Shown in pieces: positions 24,609 to 33,739 of a stretch of 60,079 nucleotides of DNA (the first letter of the stretch is position 1; every line of letters starts with the position of its first letter). The translations under genes were made by a program, and so were the position numbers. Origin of the DNA: Muribaculaceae bacterium (GTDB taxonomy: Bacteria > Bacteroidota > Bacteroidia > Bacteroidales > Muribaculaceae); the NCBI GenBank assembly GCA_022510405.1, contig JAFLTP010000006.1, positions 1 through 60,079 on the forward strand. The letters are read 5' to 3'. The notes under the pieces are model-generated. The model was not told the origin of the DNA. It was given only the letters and a program-made list of their open reading frames with translations, and did not search any database.

Positions 24609-25901
24609 TTACTTGAACTGAGAAAGGATTGAATTCTTTTTTGCTGCAATTTGTGAGGTGGCGAGATTTCCCACACTTCCAAGATGGGTGTGATGAACCT
24701 CCCTTGTGGGTTTATAAGTTTTATTCTGCACCTCCATTCCTACTTTTTTATAAGCATCCCTGAAAGGCATTCCTTGATTAGCCAATCTGTTTACATCCTC
24801 TACGGTAAATATATAGTCATAAAGTTTATCGTCAAGAATGTCTGATTTCACTCTAATATGCTCTAGCATGAAATCCGCCATTTCGAGACATTCTATGAGT
24901 TCGGAAGTAGCAGGGAAAATTATGTCTTTCAATAATTGGAGGTCGCGGTTGTAACCTAAAGGAAGATTTGCGGTAAGCAATGCGATCTCATTTTGTATGG
25001 ATTGAAGTCTGTTGCATTTGCCGCGCATAATTTCAAAGACATCGGGGTTCTTTTTATGAGGCATTATGCTTGAACCTGTTGTCAGTTCGTCGGGGAAAGA
25101 AACGAATCCGAAATTTCCGCACATCCACATACACACATCCATAGCGAGATGTCCCAAAGTGGAGGCAATTGCCGCAATAGCGGCGGCTACGGCTTTTTCT
25201 GTCTTGCCACGGCTCATTTGGGCAGCCACCACGTTATAATGAGGATTGTCGAAATGAAGAAGATTTGTAGTCATTTCCCGATCGAGAGGAAAAGAGGAAC
25301 CATATCCGGCAGCAGATCCCAACGGATTTTGATTGGCTATTTTGTAGGCTGCAAGAAGAATCTGAAGATCATCGGTGAGAGATTCGGCGTAAGCCCCAAA
25401 CCATAGTCCGAAAGAGGATGGCATTGCTATTTGAAGGTGCGTGTAGCCGGGCATAAGCTTATCTTTATGTTCTTCGGATAGATTCTGAAGCCTTACAAAT
25501 AATTTGTCGCAGGCTTCTGCAATCTTTTTGATTTCATCACGGAAAAACAGTTTGAGATCCACGAGCACCTGGTCGTTTCTTGAACGTCCGGAATGAATTT
25601 TCTTTCCTATATCACCTAATTTATTTGTGAGCATGAACTCGATTTGGGAGTGAACATCTTCCACTCCTTCGTCAATTTTAAAATCACCTTTTTCTATAGA
25701 TTGCGCGATTTCTTCAAGAGCCGGGAGCAAAATATCAAGTTCTTCTTTAGTGAGCAAGCCGATGCTTTCCAACATTTTGATGTGTGCCATAGACCCTTGC
25801 ACATCGTACTTGGCGAGACGGAGATCAAGTTCCTGATCTTTTCCAACGGTGAATTTCTCTATTAATTTATCGGGTTCAAATCCTTTGTTCCAGAGTTGCA
25901 T
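24609..25901 (-). CDS. argH: Argininosuccinate lyase
   Basis: 430 residues of the fumarase/aspartase superfamily. Landmarks are HSGRSRNDQVLVDLKLF, PGYTHLQIAMPSSFGLW and the signature GSSIMPHKKNPDVFEI with the flexible catalytic serine. It releases fumarate and arginine. A long heptamer repeat (25906-26050) precedes its start by a few bases. Confidence 0.93.
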   Translation of the reverse strand: MQLWNKGFEPDKLIEKFTVGKDQELDLRLAKYDVQGSMAHIKMLESIGLLTKEELDILLPALEEIAQSIEKGDFKIDEGVEDVHSQIEFMLTNKLGDIGKKIHSGRSRNDQVLVDLKLFFRDEIKKIAEACDKLFVRLQNLSEEHKDKLMPGYTHLQIAMPSSFGLWFGAYAESLTDDLQILLAAYKIANQNPLGSAAGYGSSFPLDREMTTNLLHFDNPHYNVVAAQMSRGKTEKAVAAAIAAIASTLGHLAMDVCMWMCGNFGFVSFPDELTTGSSIMPHKKNPDVFEIMRGKCNRLQSIQNEIALLTANLPLGYNRDLQLLKDIIFPATSELIECLEMADFMLEHIRVKSDILDDKLYDYIFTVEDVNRLANQGMPFRDAYKKVGMEVQNKTYKPTREVHHTHLGSVGNLATSQIAAKKNSILSQFK

Positions 25902-25905
25902 GGGG

Positions 25906-26050
25906 GTGAGTGAGTTGTGAGTTTTAAGTTTTGAGTTTTAAGTTGTGGGTTGTGAGTTGTGAGGTTTAGGTTTTGAGTTGTGAGTTTTGGGTTTTAAGTT
26001 GTGGGTTGTGAGTTGTGGGTTTTAGGTTTTAAGTTGTGAGGTTTAGGTTG
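25906..26050. repeat. Long degenerate heptamer repeat upstream of argH, overlapping the argE 3' end
   Basis: About 20 units of AGTTTTA, AGTTTTG, AGTTGTG, GGTTGTG and AGGTTTT. The right end runs into argE: the last codons of argE (NLNLTT and stop, 26029-26049) are themselves written in repeat units. The repeat ends 5 bases before the argH start. Confidence 0.85.
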
Positions 26051-27132
26051 TTGAGGAATAACTCATAAGTGGTGATGCCTTGTCTTATTTCATCTATTAA
26101 AATGAATTCGTCGGCAGAGTGGCTTCGTTCAGATTTCCCGGGTCCTATTTTGATTGAGGGTATATCATGCATCTGAGCCATGTCGGAGGTAGTGGGGGAG
26201 ACGTATCGGGGAAGTCCTGTTTTTTCTGCAGCTTTAAAAAGCGGTTCAGAAGATGGCAGCACAGAAGCTTGGATGCGATAGGAACGTGCTTTCAGTTCGC
26301 TATGGCTTGTGATATCCTGTAAGATTTTCACTGTCTCTTCATTGGAGAATGCGTCGGTGGTGCGGATATCCATAACATAAGTACACTTATCCGGCACAAC
26401 ATTATGCTGTGTGCCACACTCGATCATCGTTACCGAAACTTTGATTGGTCCTAAAATATCACTGACTTTACCCCATTCAATGTTTCTCAATTTTTCTATG
26501 TCCTCTATCGCGAGATACAGGGCGTTTACACCTTCGTTTCGTGCCGCATGTCCGGACTTACCTCTCACCAGAGCGTCACAAACCACCAGACCTCTTTCAG
26601 CGATAGCAGCCTCACATTCTGTGGGTTCACCTACGATAGCCATAGAAGGATATAACCCTTCCGATTTAAGATGGGGAAGGAAGGCTTGCATGCCGAATTC
26701 TCCCATTCTTTCTTCAGAGGCTGTTATGGCAAAAAGCAAATTGAATTGAAGATCGGTTCTGTCTTTAAACTTAAGGAAAGTCATGGCGAGTGAAACTCCG
26801 GAAGCACCCGCGTCATTGCTACCGAGTCCATATAACTTGCCATTTTCAATAGCTGGTGAAAAAGGATCACGGGTCCAGGAAGAAACCGGTTTCACCGTGT
26901 CCATATGTGAATTCAATAACACTATGGGTTTGGAGGGATCAAAATGTTCTGATAATGCGTAGACATTGTTATGAAAACGTCTTACATTACCTACACCTTT
27001 TTCTTTCAACCAATTTTCCCAAATATCCGCGGCTTTATCTTCTTCATTTGAGAGAGATGGTACCGATATCAATTTTTGAAGAAGGCTTACTGCCTCTTTC
27101 AATTCTTTCTCTTCTTTAGAGCTCATTTCCAT
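26029..27132 (-). CDS. argE: M20-family N-acylornithine/citrulline deacylase
   Basis: 367 residues, ArgE/DapE type zinc hydrolase. Metal ligands are seen in LLNSHMDTVKP (His, Asp), SNDAGASG (bridging Asp) and SEERMGEFG (catalytic Glu and ligand). It would remove the acyl group after the ArgF' step, so the substrate is probably N-succinyl- or N-acetylcitrulline. The start is either 27132 or Met3 at 27126; both overlap argB. The C-terminus is formed by the heptamer repeat. Confidence 0.85.
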   Translation of the reverse strand: MEMSSKEEKELKEAVSLLQKLISVPSLSNEEDKAADIWENWLKEKGVGNVRRFHNNVYALSEHFDPSKPIVLLNSHMDTVKPVSSWTRDPFSPAIENGKLYGLGSNDAGASGVSLAMTFLKFKDRTDLQFNLLFAITASEERMGEFGMQAFLPHLKSEGLYPSMAIVGEPTECEAAIAERGLVVCDALVRGKSGHAARNEGVNALYLAIEDIEKLRNIEWGKVSDILGPIKVSVTMIECGTQHNVVPDKCTYVMDIRTTDAFSNEETVKILQDITSHSELKARSYRIQASVLPSSEPLFKAAEKTGLPRYVSPTTSDMAQMHDIPSIKIGPGKSERSHSADEFILIDEIRQGITTYELFLNNLNLTT

Positions 27133-27898
27133 TACGAATGACAGTGCCTTGCTTTACAGCAAATGTTTTTGAGTCACAGATTCTTACAGAGTTGACACCT
27201 TGTTTAACCGCTCTCAGGGCGTTTGAGACTTTTGGTATCATTCCACCGGAAATTTTCCCTGAGTCCACTAACTCCGAAAACATTTGCGGGGTAATCAAAG
27301 GAATCAGTGAATTCTCATCATCAATATCGGAGAGCACGCCGGCTTTTTCAAAACAATAAATTAGATCTGTGGGTTGAATTTTGGCACATGCTACAGCCAC
27401 CGCGCTTGCAATAGAGTCGGCATTGCAATTGAGCAAACCTCCTTCCGGATTTCTACAGATAGCGCAGAAAACCGGCACATATCCATTATCTGTGAGTAGT
27501 GAAATAAAATCTGTATTGATATCGTCGGGGTTAATGTCTCCTACATATCCGAAATCAATAGGCTCGGGATTGCGTTTTTTCGCCGGGATAACATTCCCGT
27601 CGACTCCCGTGAGTCCTACGGCGTCGCATCCAACTTCTTGAAGAATTGAGACTATTCTTTTATTGATGAGTCCGGCATAAACCATTGTAACCAATTGTAG
27701 GGTGTCTTTATCCGTGACCCTTCTACCGTCGATCATCTTTGCCTCAATTCCGGTTTTCTTACCTAATTCAGTGGCTTCTTTACCACCGCCGTGCACCAAT
27801 ATTTTTTTGCCCGGCAAGTTTGAGAAATCTTTGAGAAACGATCTTAATTGTTGAGGATCGTTTATAACATTCCCTCCTATCTTGAATACGGATATCAT
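27116..27898 (-). CDS. argB: N-acylglutamate kinase
   Basis: 260 residues of the amino-acid kinase fold: FKIGGNVIND, KKILVHGGGKEATELGKK, MIDGRRVTDKDTLQLV and SGKISGGMIPKVSNA. It phosphorylates N-acylglutamate. It lacks the N-terminal helix of arginine-inhibited kinases, so arginine feedback on this enzyme is less likely (inference). It lies 6 bases after the HU-LysM gene and overlaps argE. Confidence 0.92.
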   Translation of the reverse strand: MISVFKIGGNVINDPQQLRSFLKDFSNLPGKKILVHGGGKEATELGKKTGIEAKMIDGRRVTDKDTLQLVTMVYAGLINKRIVSILQEVGCDAVGLTGVDGNVIPAKKRNPEPIDFGYVGDINPDDINTDFISLLTDNGYVPVFCAICRNPEGGLLNCNADSIASAVAVACAKIQPTDLIYCFEKAGVLSDIDDENSLIPLITPQMFSELVDSGKISGGMIPKVSNALRAVKQGVNSVRICDSKTFAVKQGTVIRNGNEL

Positions 27899-27904
27899 CT
27901 TGAA

Positions 27905-29083
27905 CTATTTAAAACGGGCATAAATTTCCACAGCTTTCTTTTTGGCCTGTGCCACATCGTCTTTATTCTTCGGATCTACGCCATATTTAGAAAGTTCCGG
28001 CACCACCACTTTTGTTCCGGGAGTTATTCTGTCGGGATGGCCCAAAATAGATTCATTTTCAAGATAAATATATGGCCAGAAATTATAGTTTCCGTAATGT
28101 TCTCTCGCGATGGTGGTGAGATAACGGGTGGTGGAAACAGTATCATACACCGGCTCTTTTTCGGGTGTCGCCGGTGCTTCAACCGACTGCTCGGGCCCTT
28201 GGACTTCATTCACTGCAACATTCTGTTGTGCAGTCATATCTTTGGGATTTCCGAAATTGACAGGCCACCAATCGAAGAAACATCCGAGCATAAAAATTAC
28301 GGCACATACAGCAAAAGTGGTTAAAGCACCGGTCAGGAATCCTATACCGAAACGGCTCTTCACAGGCTGAACGGGAGGTTCGTGCATTATGGGTTGCTCG
28401 GTTTCTTCTAAATTATATGCAACCGGCATCGCAGCCTTTTGTTCATGGGTTTCCTCTATATCCCGGTATGCCTCATAGGTGATATCATCATCTTCGCCCT
28501 CTTCTTTGGAACCCTCTTCAAGACGATCAGCCGAAACATTGTCTTCATCGCTAATTTTATCGTCTATAGCGCCTAAAATCACTGGAGATTCTTCTTGCAT
28601 TACAGGATTCTCTTCTAACTGCGGTGTTTCCTCAATCTTTTCAGTTGGGTCTTGATAAAATTTCTCAGCCGTTTCATCAAATTTTTCTGCAACTCCAACC
28701 AATTTCTCCGGTTCTTTTTCAACCTGACTTTCGGGTTCAATTAGAATGTCATCGGGCATGTCATCCTCCATCTCTACTGATTCAAATTCTTCAAAGGGAG
28801 CGTTTATTGCCGATGCGATGTCTTTTGCCGGAGTAAACACCACCTTTTTATGCGGTGCAATCTCATGAGGTTCGCCGGTGTTCACGTTGACACTGCTCCG
28901 GCTCTCAACATCCGCGATTTTAAATGTTCCGAACCCTTTGATTTTCAATGTTTCTCCATTTTCCAAAGTTTCGGCGGTCAATCTGAAAAATTCACGCAAA
29001 AAATCTTCACAAAGTTTTTTACTTTTACCTGTGGATTGTGCCAATAGAGAGGCAAGGGAGGCAACTGCTATTTTATTTTCCAT
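27905..29083 (-). CDS. HU-like DNA-binding domain fused to a membrane segment and a LysM-like domain
   Basis: 392 residues. 1-95: HU/IHF fold (ASLLAQSTGKSKKLCEDFLREFF, then TLKIKGFGTFKIADVESR). 96-240: acidic, low-complexity linker. 244-272: a single membrane segment (FGIGFLTGALTTFAVC...) preceded by Lys/Arg, so the HU side should face the cytoplasm. 320-363: LysM-like motif (YLTTIAREHYGNYNFWPYIY ... ITPGTKVVVP), which would be periplasmic and could hold peptidoglycan. The protein could link DNA to the cell wall. I recall annotated relatives in Bacteroides but no described function. It overlaps the upstream HU gene by 11 bases. Confidence 0.8.
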   Translation of the reverse strand: MENKIAVASLASLLAQSTGKSKKLCEDFLREFFRLTAETLENGETLKIKGFGTFKIADVESRSSVNVNTGEPHEIAPHKKVVFTPAKDIASAINAPFEEFESVEMEDDMPDDILIEPESQVEKEPEKLVGVAEKFDETAEKFYQDPTEKIEETPQLEENPVMQEESPVILGAIDDKISDEDNVSADRLEEGSKEEGEDDDITYEAYRDIEETHEQKAAMPVAYNLEETEQPIMHEPPVQPVKSRFGIGFLTGALTTFAVCAVIFMLGCFFDWWPVNFGNPKDMTAQQNVAVNEVQGPEQSVEAPATPEKEPVYDTVSTTRYLTTIAREHYGNYNFWPYIYLENESILGHPDRITPGTKVVVPELSKYGVDPKNKDDVAQAKKKAVEIYARFK

Positions 29084-29354
29084 TGTTGATTTTTTGCTTT
29101 AATACCGGGGAAGCCTTGAAAGTAAGATATATTCTGGGAGGCACCAATAGCCGTTTTCCGGAAGCCGGATGCACAGAAATTCTTTCTTCGCGAAGTCGGG
29201 GTTCAAAGGTGCCAAACCCCGGAACCACAATCCCGTCAAGATTTGAGGCTTTATTAATCATTTCTTTACATAATCCCTCAATCATGACATTTACGGAACT
29301 AAGGGAAATGTCAAGTCGGGCTGAGAGTTCTTCGGTGAATTTCTTGTTATCCAT
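29073..29354 (-). CDS. HU-family DNA-binding protein
   Basis: 93 residues: KKFTEELSARLDISLSSVNVMIEGLCKEM, IVVPGFGTFEPRLREERIS and PPRIYLTFKASPVLKQKI. Overall HU fold; the arm region lacks the usual RNP motif and instead reads HPASGKRLLVPP. It is the first gene of the unit, has its own promoter, and its end overlaps the HU-LysM gene, so both proteins are made together and could pair. Confidence 0.85.
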   Translation of the reverse strand: MDNKKFTEELSARLDISLSSVNVMIEGLCKEMINKASNLDGIVVPGFGTFEPRLREERISVHPASGKRLLVPPRIYLTFKASPVLKQKINNGK

Positions 29355-29376
29355 AGTTTTCCGATTGATCCTACCG

Positions 29377-29384
29377 CAAAGATA
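29377..29384 (-). promoter_or_regulatory. -7 box of the HU / arginine operon
   Basis: TATCTTTG on the minus strand, 23 bases before the HU start. The -33 region is weak (ATTG-like near 29405). If the gaps are read through, the transcript would cover HU, HU-LysM and all arg genes to 19153. Confidence 0.5.
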
Positions 29385-29390
29385 TAAAAA

Positions 29391-29915
29391 TTATTTTAAC
29401 TCCACCCAATATGATATGGGAGTAAAGGTCACTTTGAAAGGAGTCGCCACTTTCTTAGGCTCGTTTCCTAAATAGTAGTAATACGTATGCTGATTATCCC
29501 AGCTTTTGATATCTAATTTACGAGATTCTCTGTCAGGTACAAAACAAGGTTCAGTCACAACTCTGGAATGAAGCATACGGTCTTTCATATCCAAATAATC
29601 TATTCTGACTTGAAAACCCGTGATTGGAGTGTCTGTAGGATTTGTCAACAGGAAGGTTTCTTTTGATGAGTTTGCCTCTTTCTCATATCCTGAAAACGAA
29701 ATATATCTTAAAGCAATGTTTAATGAATCCGTTTCACTTCCATTTAATTTTTCCGGATCAGCTAACAGAATTTCCATCCCGGGGATCCGGTCTGTTTTAT
29801 TCTTGTTGATTTTGGATTCTTTCTCAACCTTCAAGGTGCTTTTTATTTTCTTTGCTTCGGTTACTTCGGCACAAAACAGACCTATCAGGAATAAAATAAT
29901 CAAATAATTCTTCAT
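29391..29915 (-). CDS. Secreted protein of unknown function
   Basis: 174 residues. Signal peptide (MKNYLIILFLIGLFCAEVTEA), a Lys-rich stretch, then a beta-rich region: NIALRYISFSGYEKEAN, TFLLTNPTDTPITGFQVRIDYLDMKDRMLHSR. The spacing (polar strand, NPT turn, xGFQVRIDYLD) resembles immunoglobulin-like domains of the FxLYD kind. I do not recognise a named family. It overlaps the upstream 201-residue protein gene by 4 bases (ATGA), so the two form a pair. Confidence 0.6.
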   Translation of the reverse strand: MKNYLIILFLIGLFCAEVTEAKKIKSTLKVEKESKINKNKTDRIPGMEILLADPEKLNGSETDSLNIALRYISFSGYEKEANSSKETFLLTNPTDTPITGFQVRIDYLDMKDRMLHSRVVTEPCFVPDRESRKLDIKSWDNQHTYYYYLGNEPKKVATPFKVTFTPISYWVELK

Positions 29916-30517
29916 AGGTATCTGATTTTACGTCTTGAGGAACCATTACCGTCATAAGAAGGAAACACCTTGACCATCCCGATTGGAGGTTGCAGGGAAC
30001 TGTTGCTATTGTTTTGTGAGATTCCGGTGCTTACGATCTTCCAAAATCCTGGCAAAAGACGGTTGAAATTGAAATTCAATCTGCCTTTGAAAGGAGCTTT
30101 CTGTTTCTTTATAATAAATGTATCCCCATCTTTGGAAAGTGTGGCAATACAGGATTTTGGTTTAAGAAGAAGATCGTTTTTCTTCTCCGTGGAAAGTTCA
30201 ATCTTAAAGGTGTTGTCGTCGGCAGTGGCATATAACTTGCCTATTATATCACCCGGATGAAGCCTTGCATCTGAAGTGTCGACCACAGAGATTGAATAAG
30301 TCGGCAATTGCCCCACTGATTCTTCATTGTCATTAAGAATCATCACAGTTACTTTATCCTCGGGATAAATCCAAATCCCTTCCACATTCTCCAAAGGCAG
30401 TTCCCGGCAAATATCTTTTGCCATTTCCAGGTCATAAGCAATTTGAGGACTTTTGGCCCAAAGCCCGGAATGACTCAAAAGAATCATCAATGCCAATACT
30501 ATTTTACTTTGGCCCAC
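29912..30517 (-). CDS. Secreted protein of unknown function
   Basis: 201 residues with a signal peptide (ends near GLWA-KSPQ). The middle (VEGIWIYPEDKVTVMILND, PGDIIGKLYATADDNTFKIEL) reads as a small beta-barrel, and the C-terminal tail is Ser/Arg-rich. No family recognised. The VEGIWIYPEDK start of the mature domain recalls lipocalin-like proteins of Bacteroidetes, which is a guess. It is translationally coupled to the next gene (29391-29915). Confidence 0.6.
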   Translation of the reverse strand: MGQSKIVLALMILLSHSGLWAKSPQIAYDLEMAKDICRELPLENVEGIWIYPEDKVTVMILNDNEESVGQLPTYSISVVDTSDARLHPGDIIGKLYATADDNTFKIELSTEKKNDLLLKPKSCIATLSKDGDTFIIKKQKAPFKGRLNFNFNRLLPGFWKIVSTGISQNNSNSSLQPPIGMVKVFPSYDGNGSSRRKIRYL

Positions 30518-30569
30518 GCAATTAAAATCTTACGGGAACTGCTCCCTTCCTTGTGCGTTGTCTTCTAAA

Positions 30570-32105
30570 TTAAGGTTTTGTCGAGAATGTGTAAGAAAGG
30601 CCGAAACTCAACAATTCTTTCATCATGAATTTCTTCCACTTCGAGTAATTTTCCGTTGAGCCGTCGTAACGAAGGTTAACGAAGATCTGTGTAGACAGGA
30701 ATTTATTGATGTCAAAGTTGAAAGTATTCTGCCAGTCTCCCAAAAAATAATGATAGTCCGTAAAAGTGAAGAGGCGTGTTTTGTATGAAATATTTGTAGT
30801 GATGGCCCATTCCATATTGAACTCAATGTTGCTACCTATTTCACTCTTTGCTTTTTTATCTTGCGGGATACTATAGGTGAGATGATCAACTTTGTCACTG
30901 ATGCAAGTTTTCAAATTATATGAAAGGGGAGATATTGTAAGAGTAAATTTGAAAGTCTTTAACTTGTTGGTGTGGTTATAGCTCATACCAAGACCCAGAT
31001 TGAGATCTCCGGGAGAAAGGAATGAAGCAGTTCTTTCAGGAGAGTCTTGAGCGAAGTTATTGAAAAGCTGTGTCTTGAATTGCAGATTAAAAGAATAGTA
31101 CCAGTCTTTTGCCGCTTTGAGACCCGTGTTTAGGTTATATTGGAAATTATCTTCCGAAATTGTGTATTTGTGATAGGATCCCTTGGGGTTGGACGTGAAT
31201 GCAAGTTTATATGTAAGATCGCTTTGGAACAATAATTTGGGGTGGTACACTTGATTTAGAGTCACGTTCCAGTTGAAGCCGAAAAGCATAGAGAGGTAAC
31301 TGTTGCCGCCTTGGTACCAGTTGGGTGAAATATATGCCTGTGAAAATTGCAATTGTGCTCCCACTTTGTGCAGCCAATTCCTTTTTTTGAGTTCCACCTC
31401 GGGAAGGATAGCTTCTTCAGGATCGGGTTCGGGTATATCTTGTTTTCTCAAAAAAGCCATGAACGACCTGTCTTCCACTAACAAAACCGGAGGCACAGGA
31501 AGATCCCAGTATGCATATTCCACAGAAGCCGGTGTATAAAGCATACCGATGTATTTCAAATCTTCTTGAGCAGTCCTGTTCCTTATGGCTTTATCAAACC
31601 ACTCGGGCCGTTCAAAAACCAATAGTCCCGGAAGTTTAGAAATGGAATCCGGTTCGACCACCTCTACAGTTGGAAAATCCTGATCAGTTGAAACGCGTTC
31701 CACCTCCAATAAAGCTATGGAGTCGTTGTGGATCACTTCTTGAATCACGAGATCACCGTTGATCAGTTTTAAACCTTTAAGGTTATCGTAAAATTCTTTC
31801 TGGGCAAAGTGGGGGTTATGAACTTTTCTGTAACCGGAAAAAATTCTGGGTGTGAAACTGAAGTTCACAACGTCATAATTCACTTCCGGCTGAGGAAGCG
31901 AATCATAAACTTCTTGAGGGTTCAAAATTTTAACGGTATTCTGAGCCAAAGAATCTTCCATTGCCGCGATTTCGCTTGGAAGTATGGCTTGTTCCGTTAA
32001 AAGTTCGATTCCCTCGTTAAATTCATTTTGGGCAGTCATTGTATTACCTGTGATAATACCTGCCATCAATAAAAAGCAATATGGAAAATATTTTTTCATA
32101 ACCAA
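30570..32105 (-). CDS. DUF3078 family outer-membrane protein
   Basis: 511 residues with a signal peptide (cleavage near TMTA-QNEF). The first 230 residues are acidic and lack obvious fold. From about 240 the DUF3078 pattern appears (QLQFSQAYISPNWYQGGNSYLSML), followed by long amphipathic strands ending in LSFGLSYTFSTKP, consistent with an outer-membrane barrel. Function unknown. The gene starts 20 bases after the S41 peptidase stop. Confidence 0.75.
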   Translation of the reverse strand: MVMKKYFPYCFLLMAGIITGNTMTAQNEFNEGIELLTEQAILPSEIAAMEDSLAQNTVKILNPQEVYDSLPQPEVNYDVVNFSFTPRIFSGYRKVHNPHFAQKEFYDNLKGLKLINGDLVIQEVIHNDSIALLEVERVSTDQDFPTVEVVEPDSISKLPGLLVFERPEWFDKAIRNRTAQEDLKYIGMLYTPASVEYAYWDLPVPPVLLVEDRSFMAFLRKQDIPEPDPEEAILPEVELKKRNWLHKVGAQLQFSQAYISPNWYQGGNSYLSMLFGFNWNVTLNQVYHPKLLFQSDLTYKLAFTSNPKGSYHKYTISEDNFQYNLNTGLKAAKDWYYSFNLQFKTQLFNNFAQDSPERTASFLSPGDLNLGLGMSYNHTNKLKTFKFTLTISPLSYNLKTCISDKVDHLTYSIPQDKKAKSEIGSNIEFNMEWAITTNISYKTRLFTFTDYHYFLGDWQNTFNFDINKFLSTQIFVNLRYDGSTENYSKWKKFMMKELLSFGLSYTFSTKP

Positions 32106-32125
32106 CGTCGGTTTAGAAAGGGTTT

Positions 32126-33739
32126 TTAATTAGGTAATATCCGGTCATACTCCTCGGAATTTATCAATCGATATGCTTCCCAGAATATGGGGTCGTGAGT
32201 GTTGTATACTTTATAATAAGTGGAATTGTCGAAAATATCTCTGCCTATTAATCCCTTCAGCACCATAGAGAACAGTGGGGCGCTTTTTTCAGCCTCCTCG
32301 GGTTTGAATTCTATACCTTCTTTAGTTGCCAAGTCATATAATTCCTGAAGCATTTCAGGGGTCACCGTAAAGTTTCTGGTATAGTTTGAATCGTTTTTAT
32401 ATTCTTTTTGAATTTCTTTACGGTTGTTGTCTACATAATTTATTGCAAAGGAATTTATAAGACCTTTAGCTGTGACATCTCGGTAATAGTTTGTGAATTC
32501 AGTGGTGTCAAGGGCCACAAACTTGTCGGGATATATACCGCCTCCGCCGTAAATTGGTCGCTTAAGTTTCAGTGTCTCCACTCTGAGAGAATCCACATAG
32601 TGTATGGAGTCGGCATGCATCAATTCGCCGCTGTTGTATCTGTCTAAGATATCGCTTCTATATGCCTTTGAATTTCCTTTTTCATATGGTTTCTGGATAT
32701 CCCGGCCTGTGGGAGTGTAGTAATGGGCCACTGTAAGTCTAATCATGGAGCCATCGGGCAATGGTATCGGACGTTGCACTAAACCCTTTCCGAAAGTTCT
32801 TCTTCCCACAATCAAACCACGGTCCCAGTCCTGAATTGCTCCTGAAGTGATCTCAGAGGCAGAGGCAGAATACTGGTTTGTCATCACCACAAGTCTTCCG
32901 TCTGCAAACAACGGTTTTGATCCTGAAGGGCTTGCGTAATTGTCCATACGCGGTGAATTTAATCCTTCGGTATAAACTGTCATCTGTCCCGGTTCCAGGA
33001 ATTCACCTAAAATTTCTACGGATGCATTCAGATAACCACCTCCATTGTCGGTGAGGTCAAGGATAAGGCGGTCCATCCCTTGCTTTTTGAGATCCTTAAG
33101 GGAAGTCCTTAATTCATCGGCAGTTTCCGCAGCAAAACGGTTCAATCTTATATAACCGGTCTTGTCATCGACCATATAAGCGGCATCAACACTATAAATA
33201 GGGATGTCGGCCCTTGTGATTCTGAAATCTATGGTGTCGGCGTCTCCCTTGTTGAATCTTAATACCTTTACATCCACATTTGTACCCTTGGGGCCACGGA
33301 GTCTCTTCATGATGTCGGTGTTTTTCATTTTCACACCGGCTATCACTGTGTCGTTAACCTCTATAATTCTGTCGCCGGCCAATATTCCTACTTTTTCTGA
33401 TGGTCCGCCACTGACAGTCTGTATCACATAGAGAGTGTCGTTGTTCATATTGAACGTGATGCCGACTCCGCTGAAATTACCGGTGAGAGGTTCGTTCAAT
33501 TCTTTTGTTTCCTCAGCGTTGGAATATTGTGAATGCGGGTCGAGTGAGGAGAGCATCGCATTTATTGCTTCCTCCACCAATTTACTCTCATTAACTGTAT
33601 CGACATAAAGCTGCATGATCGCAGCTTCGGCAAGTCTCAGTTTGTTATTCTCTGCCAAATTGATTTCGGCACGCAAAGACAAGCCCACCAAACCTATTAT
33701 ACTTGCGATTATTAAATATACAAATCTTCTCATAATCAA
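32126..33739 (-). CDS. S41 family C-terminal processing peptidase
   Basis: 537 residues. An N-terminal signal anchor, a PDZ domain (about 85-170, GVGITFNMNNDTLYVIQTV ... AGDRIIEVND) and the S41 catalytic core with the serine in VVMTNQYSASASEITSGA and the lysine in RRTFGKGLVQ. Such proteases act in the periplasm on C-termini of exported proteins. A C-terminal extension of about 170 residues beyond the core is common in Bacteroidetes. The start overlaps coaD by 4 bases. Confidence 0.9.
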   Translation of the reverse strand: MIMRRFVYLIIASIIGLVGLSLRAEINLAENNKLRLAEAAIMQLYVDTVNESKLVEEAINAMLSSLDPHSQYSNAEETKELNEPLTGNFSGVGITFNMNNDTLYVIQTVSGGPSEKVGILAGDRIIEVNDTVIAGVKMKNTDIMKRLRGPKGTNVDVKVLRFNKGDADTIDFRITRADIPIYSVDAAYMVDDKTGYIRLNRFAAETADELRTSLKDLKKQGMDRLILDLTDNGGGYLNASVEILGEFLEPGQMTVYTEGLNSPRMDNYASPSGSKPLFADGRLVVMTNQYSASASEITSGAIQDWDRGLIVGRRTFGKGLVQRPIPLPDGSMIRLTVAHYYTPTGRDIQKPYEKGNSKAYRSDILDRYNSGELMHADSIHYVDSLRVETLKLKRPIYGGGGIYPDKFVALDTTEFTNYYRDVTAKGLINSFAINYVDNNRKEIQKEYKNDSNYTRNFTVTPEMLQELYDLATKEGIEFKPEEAEKSAPLFSMVLKGLIGRDIFDNSTYYKVYNTHDPIFWEAYRLINSEEYDRILPN

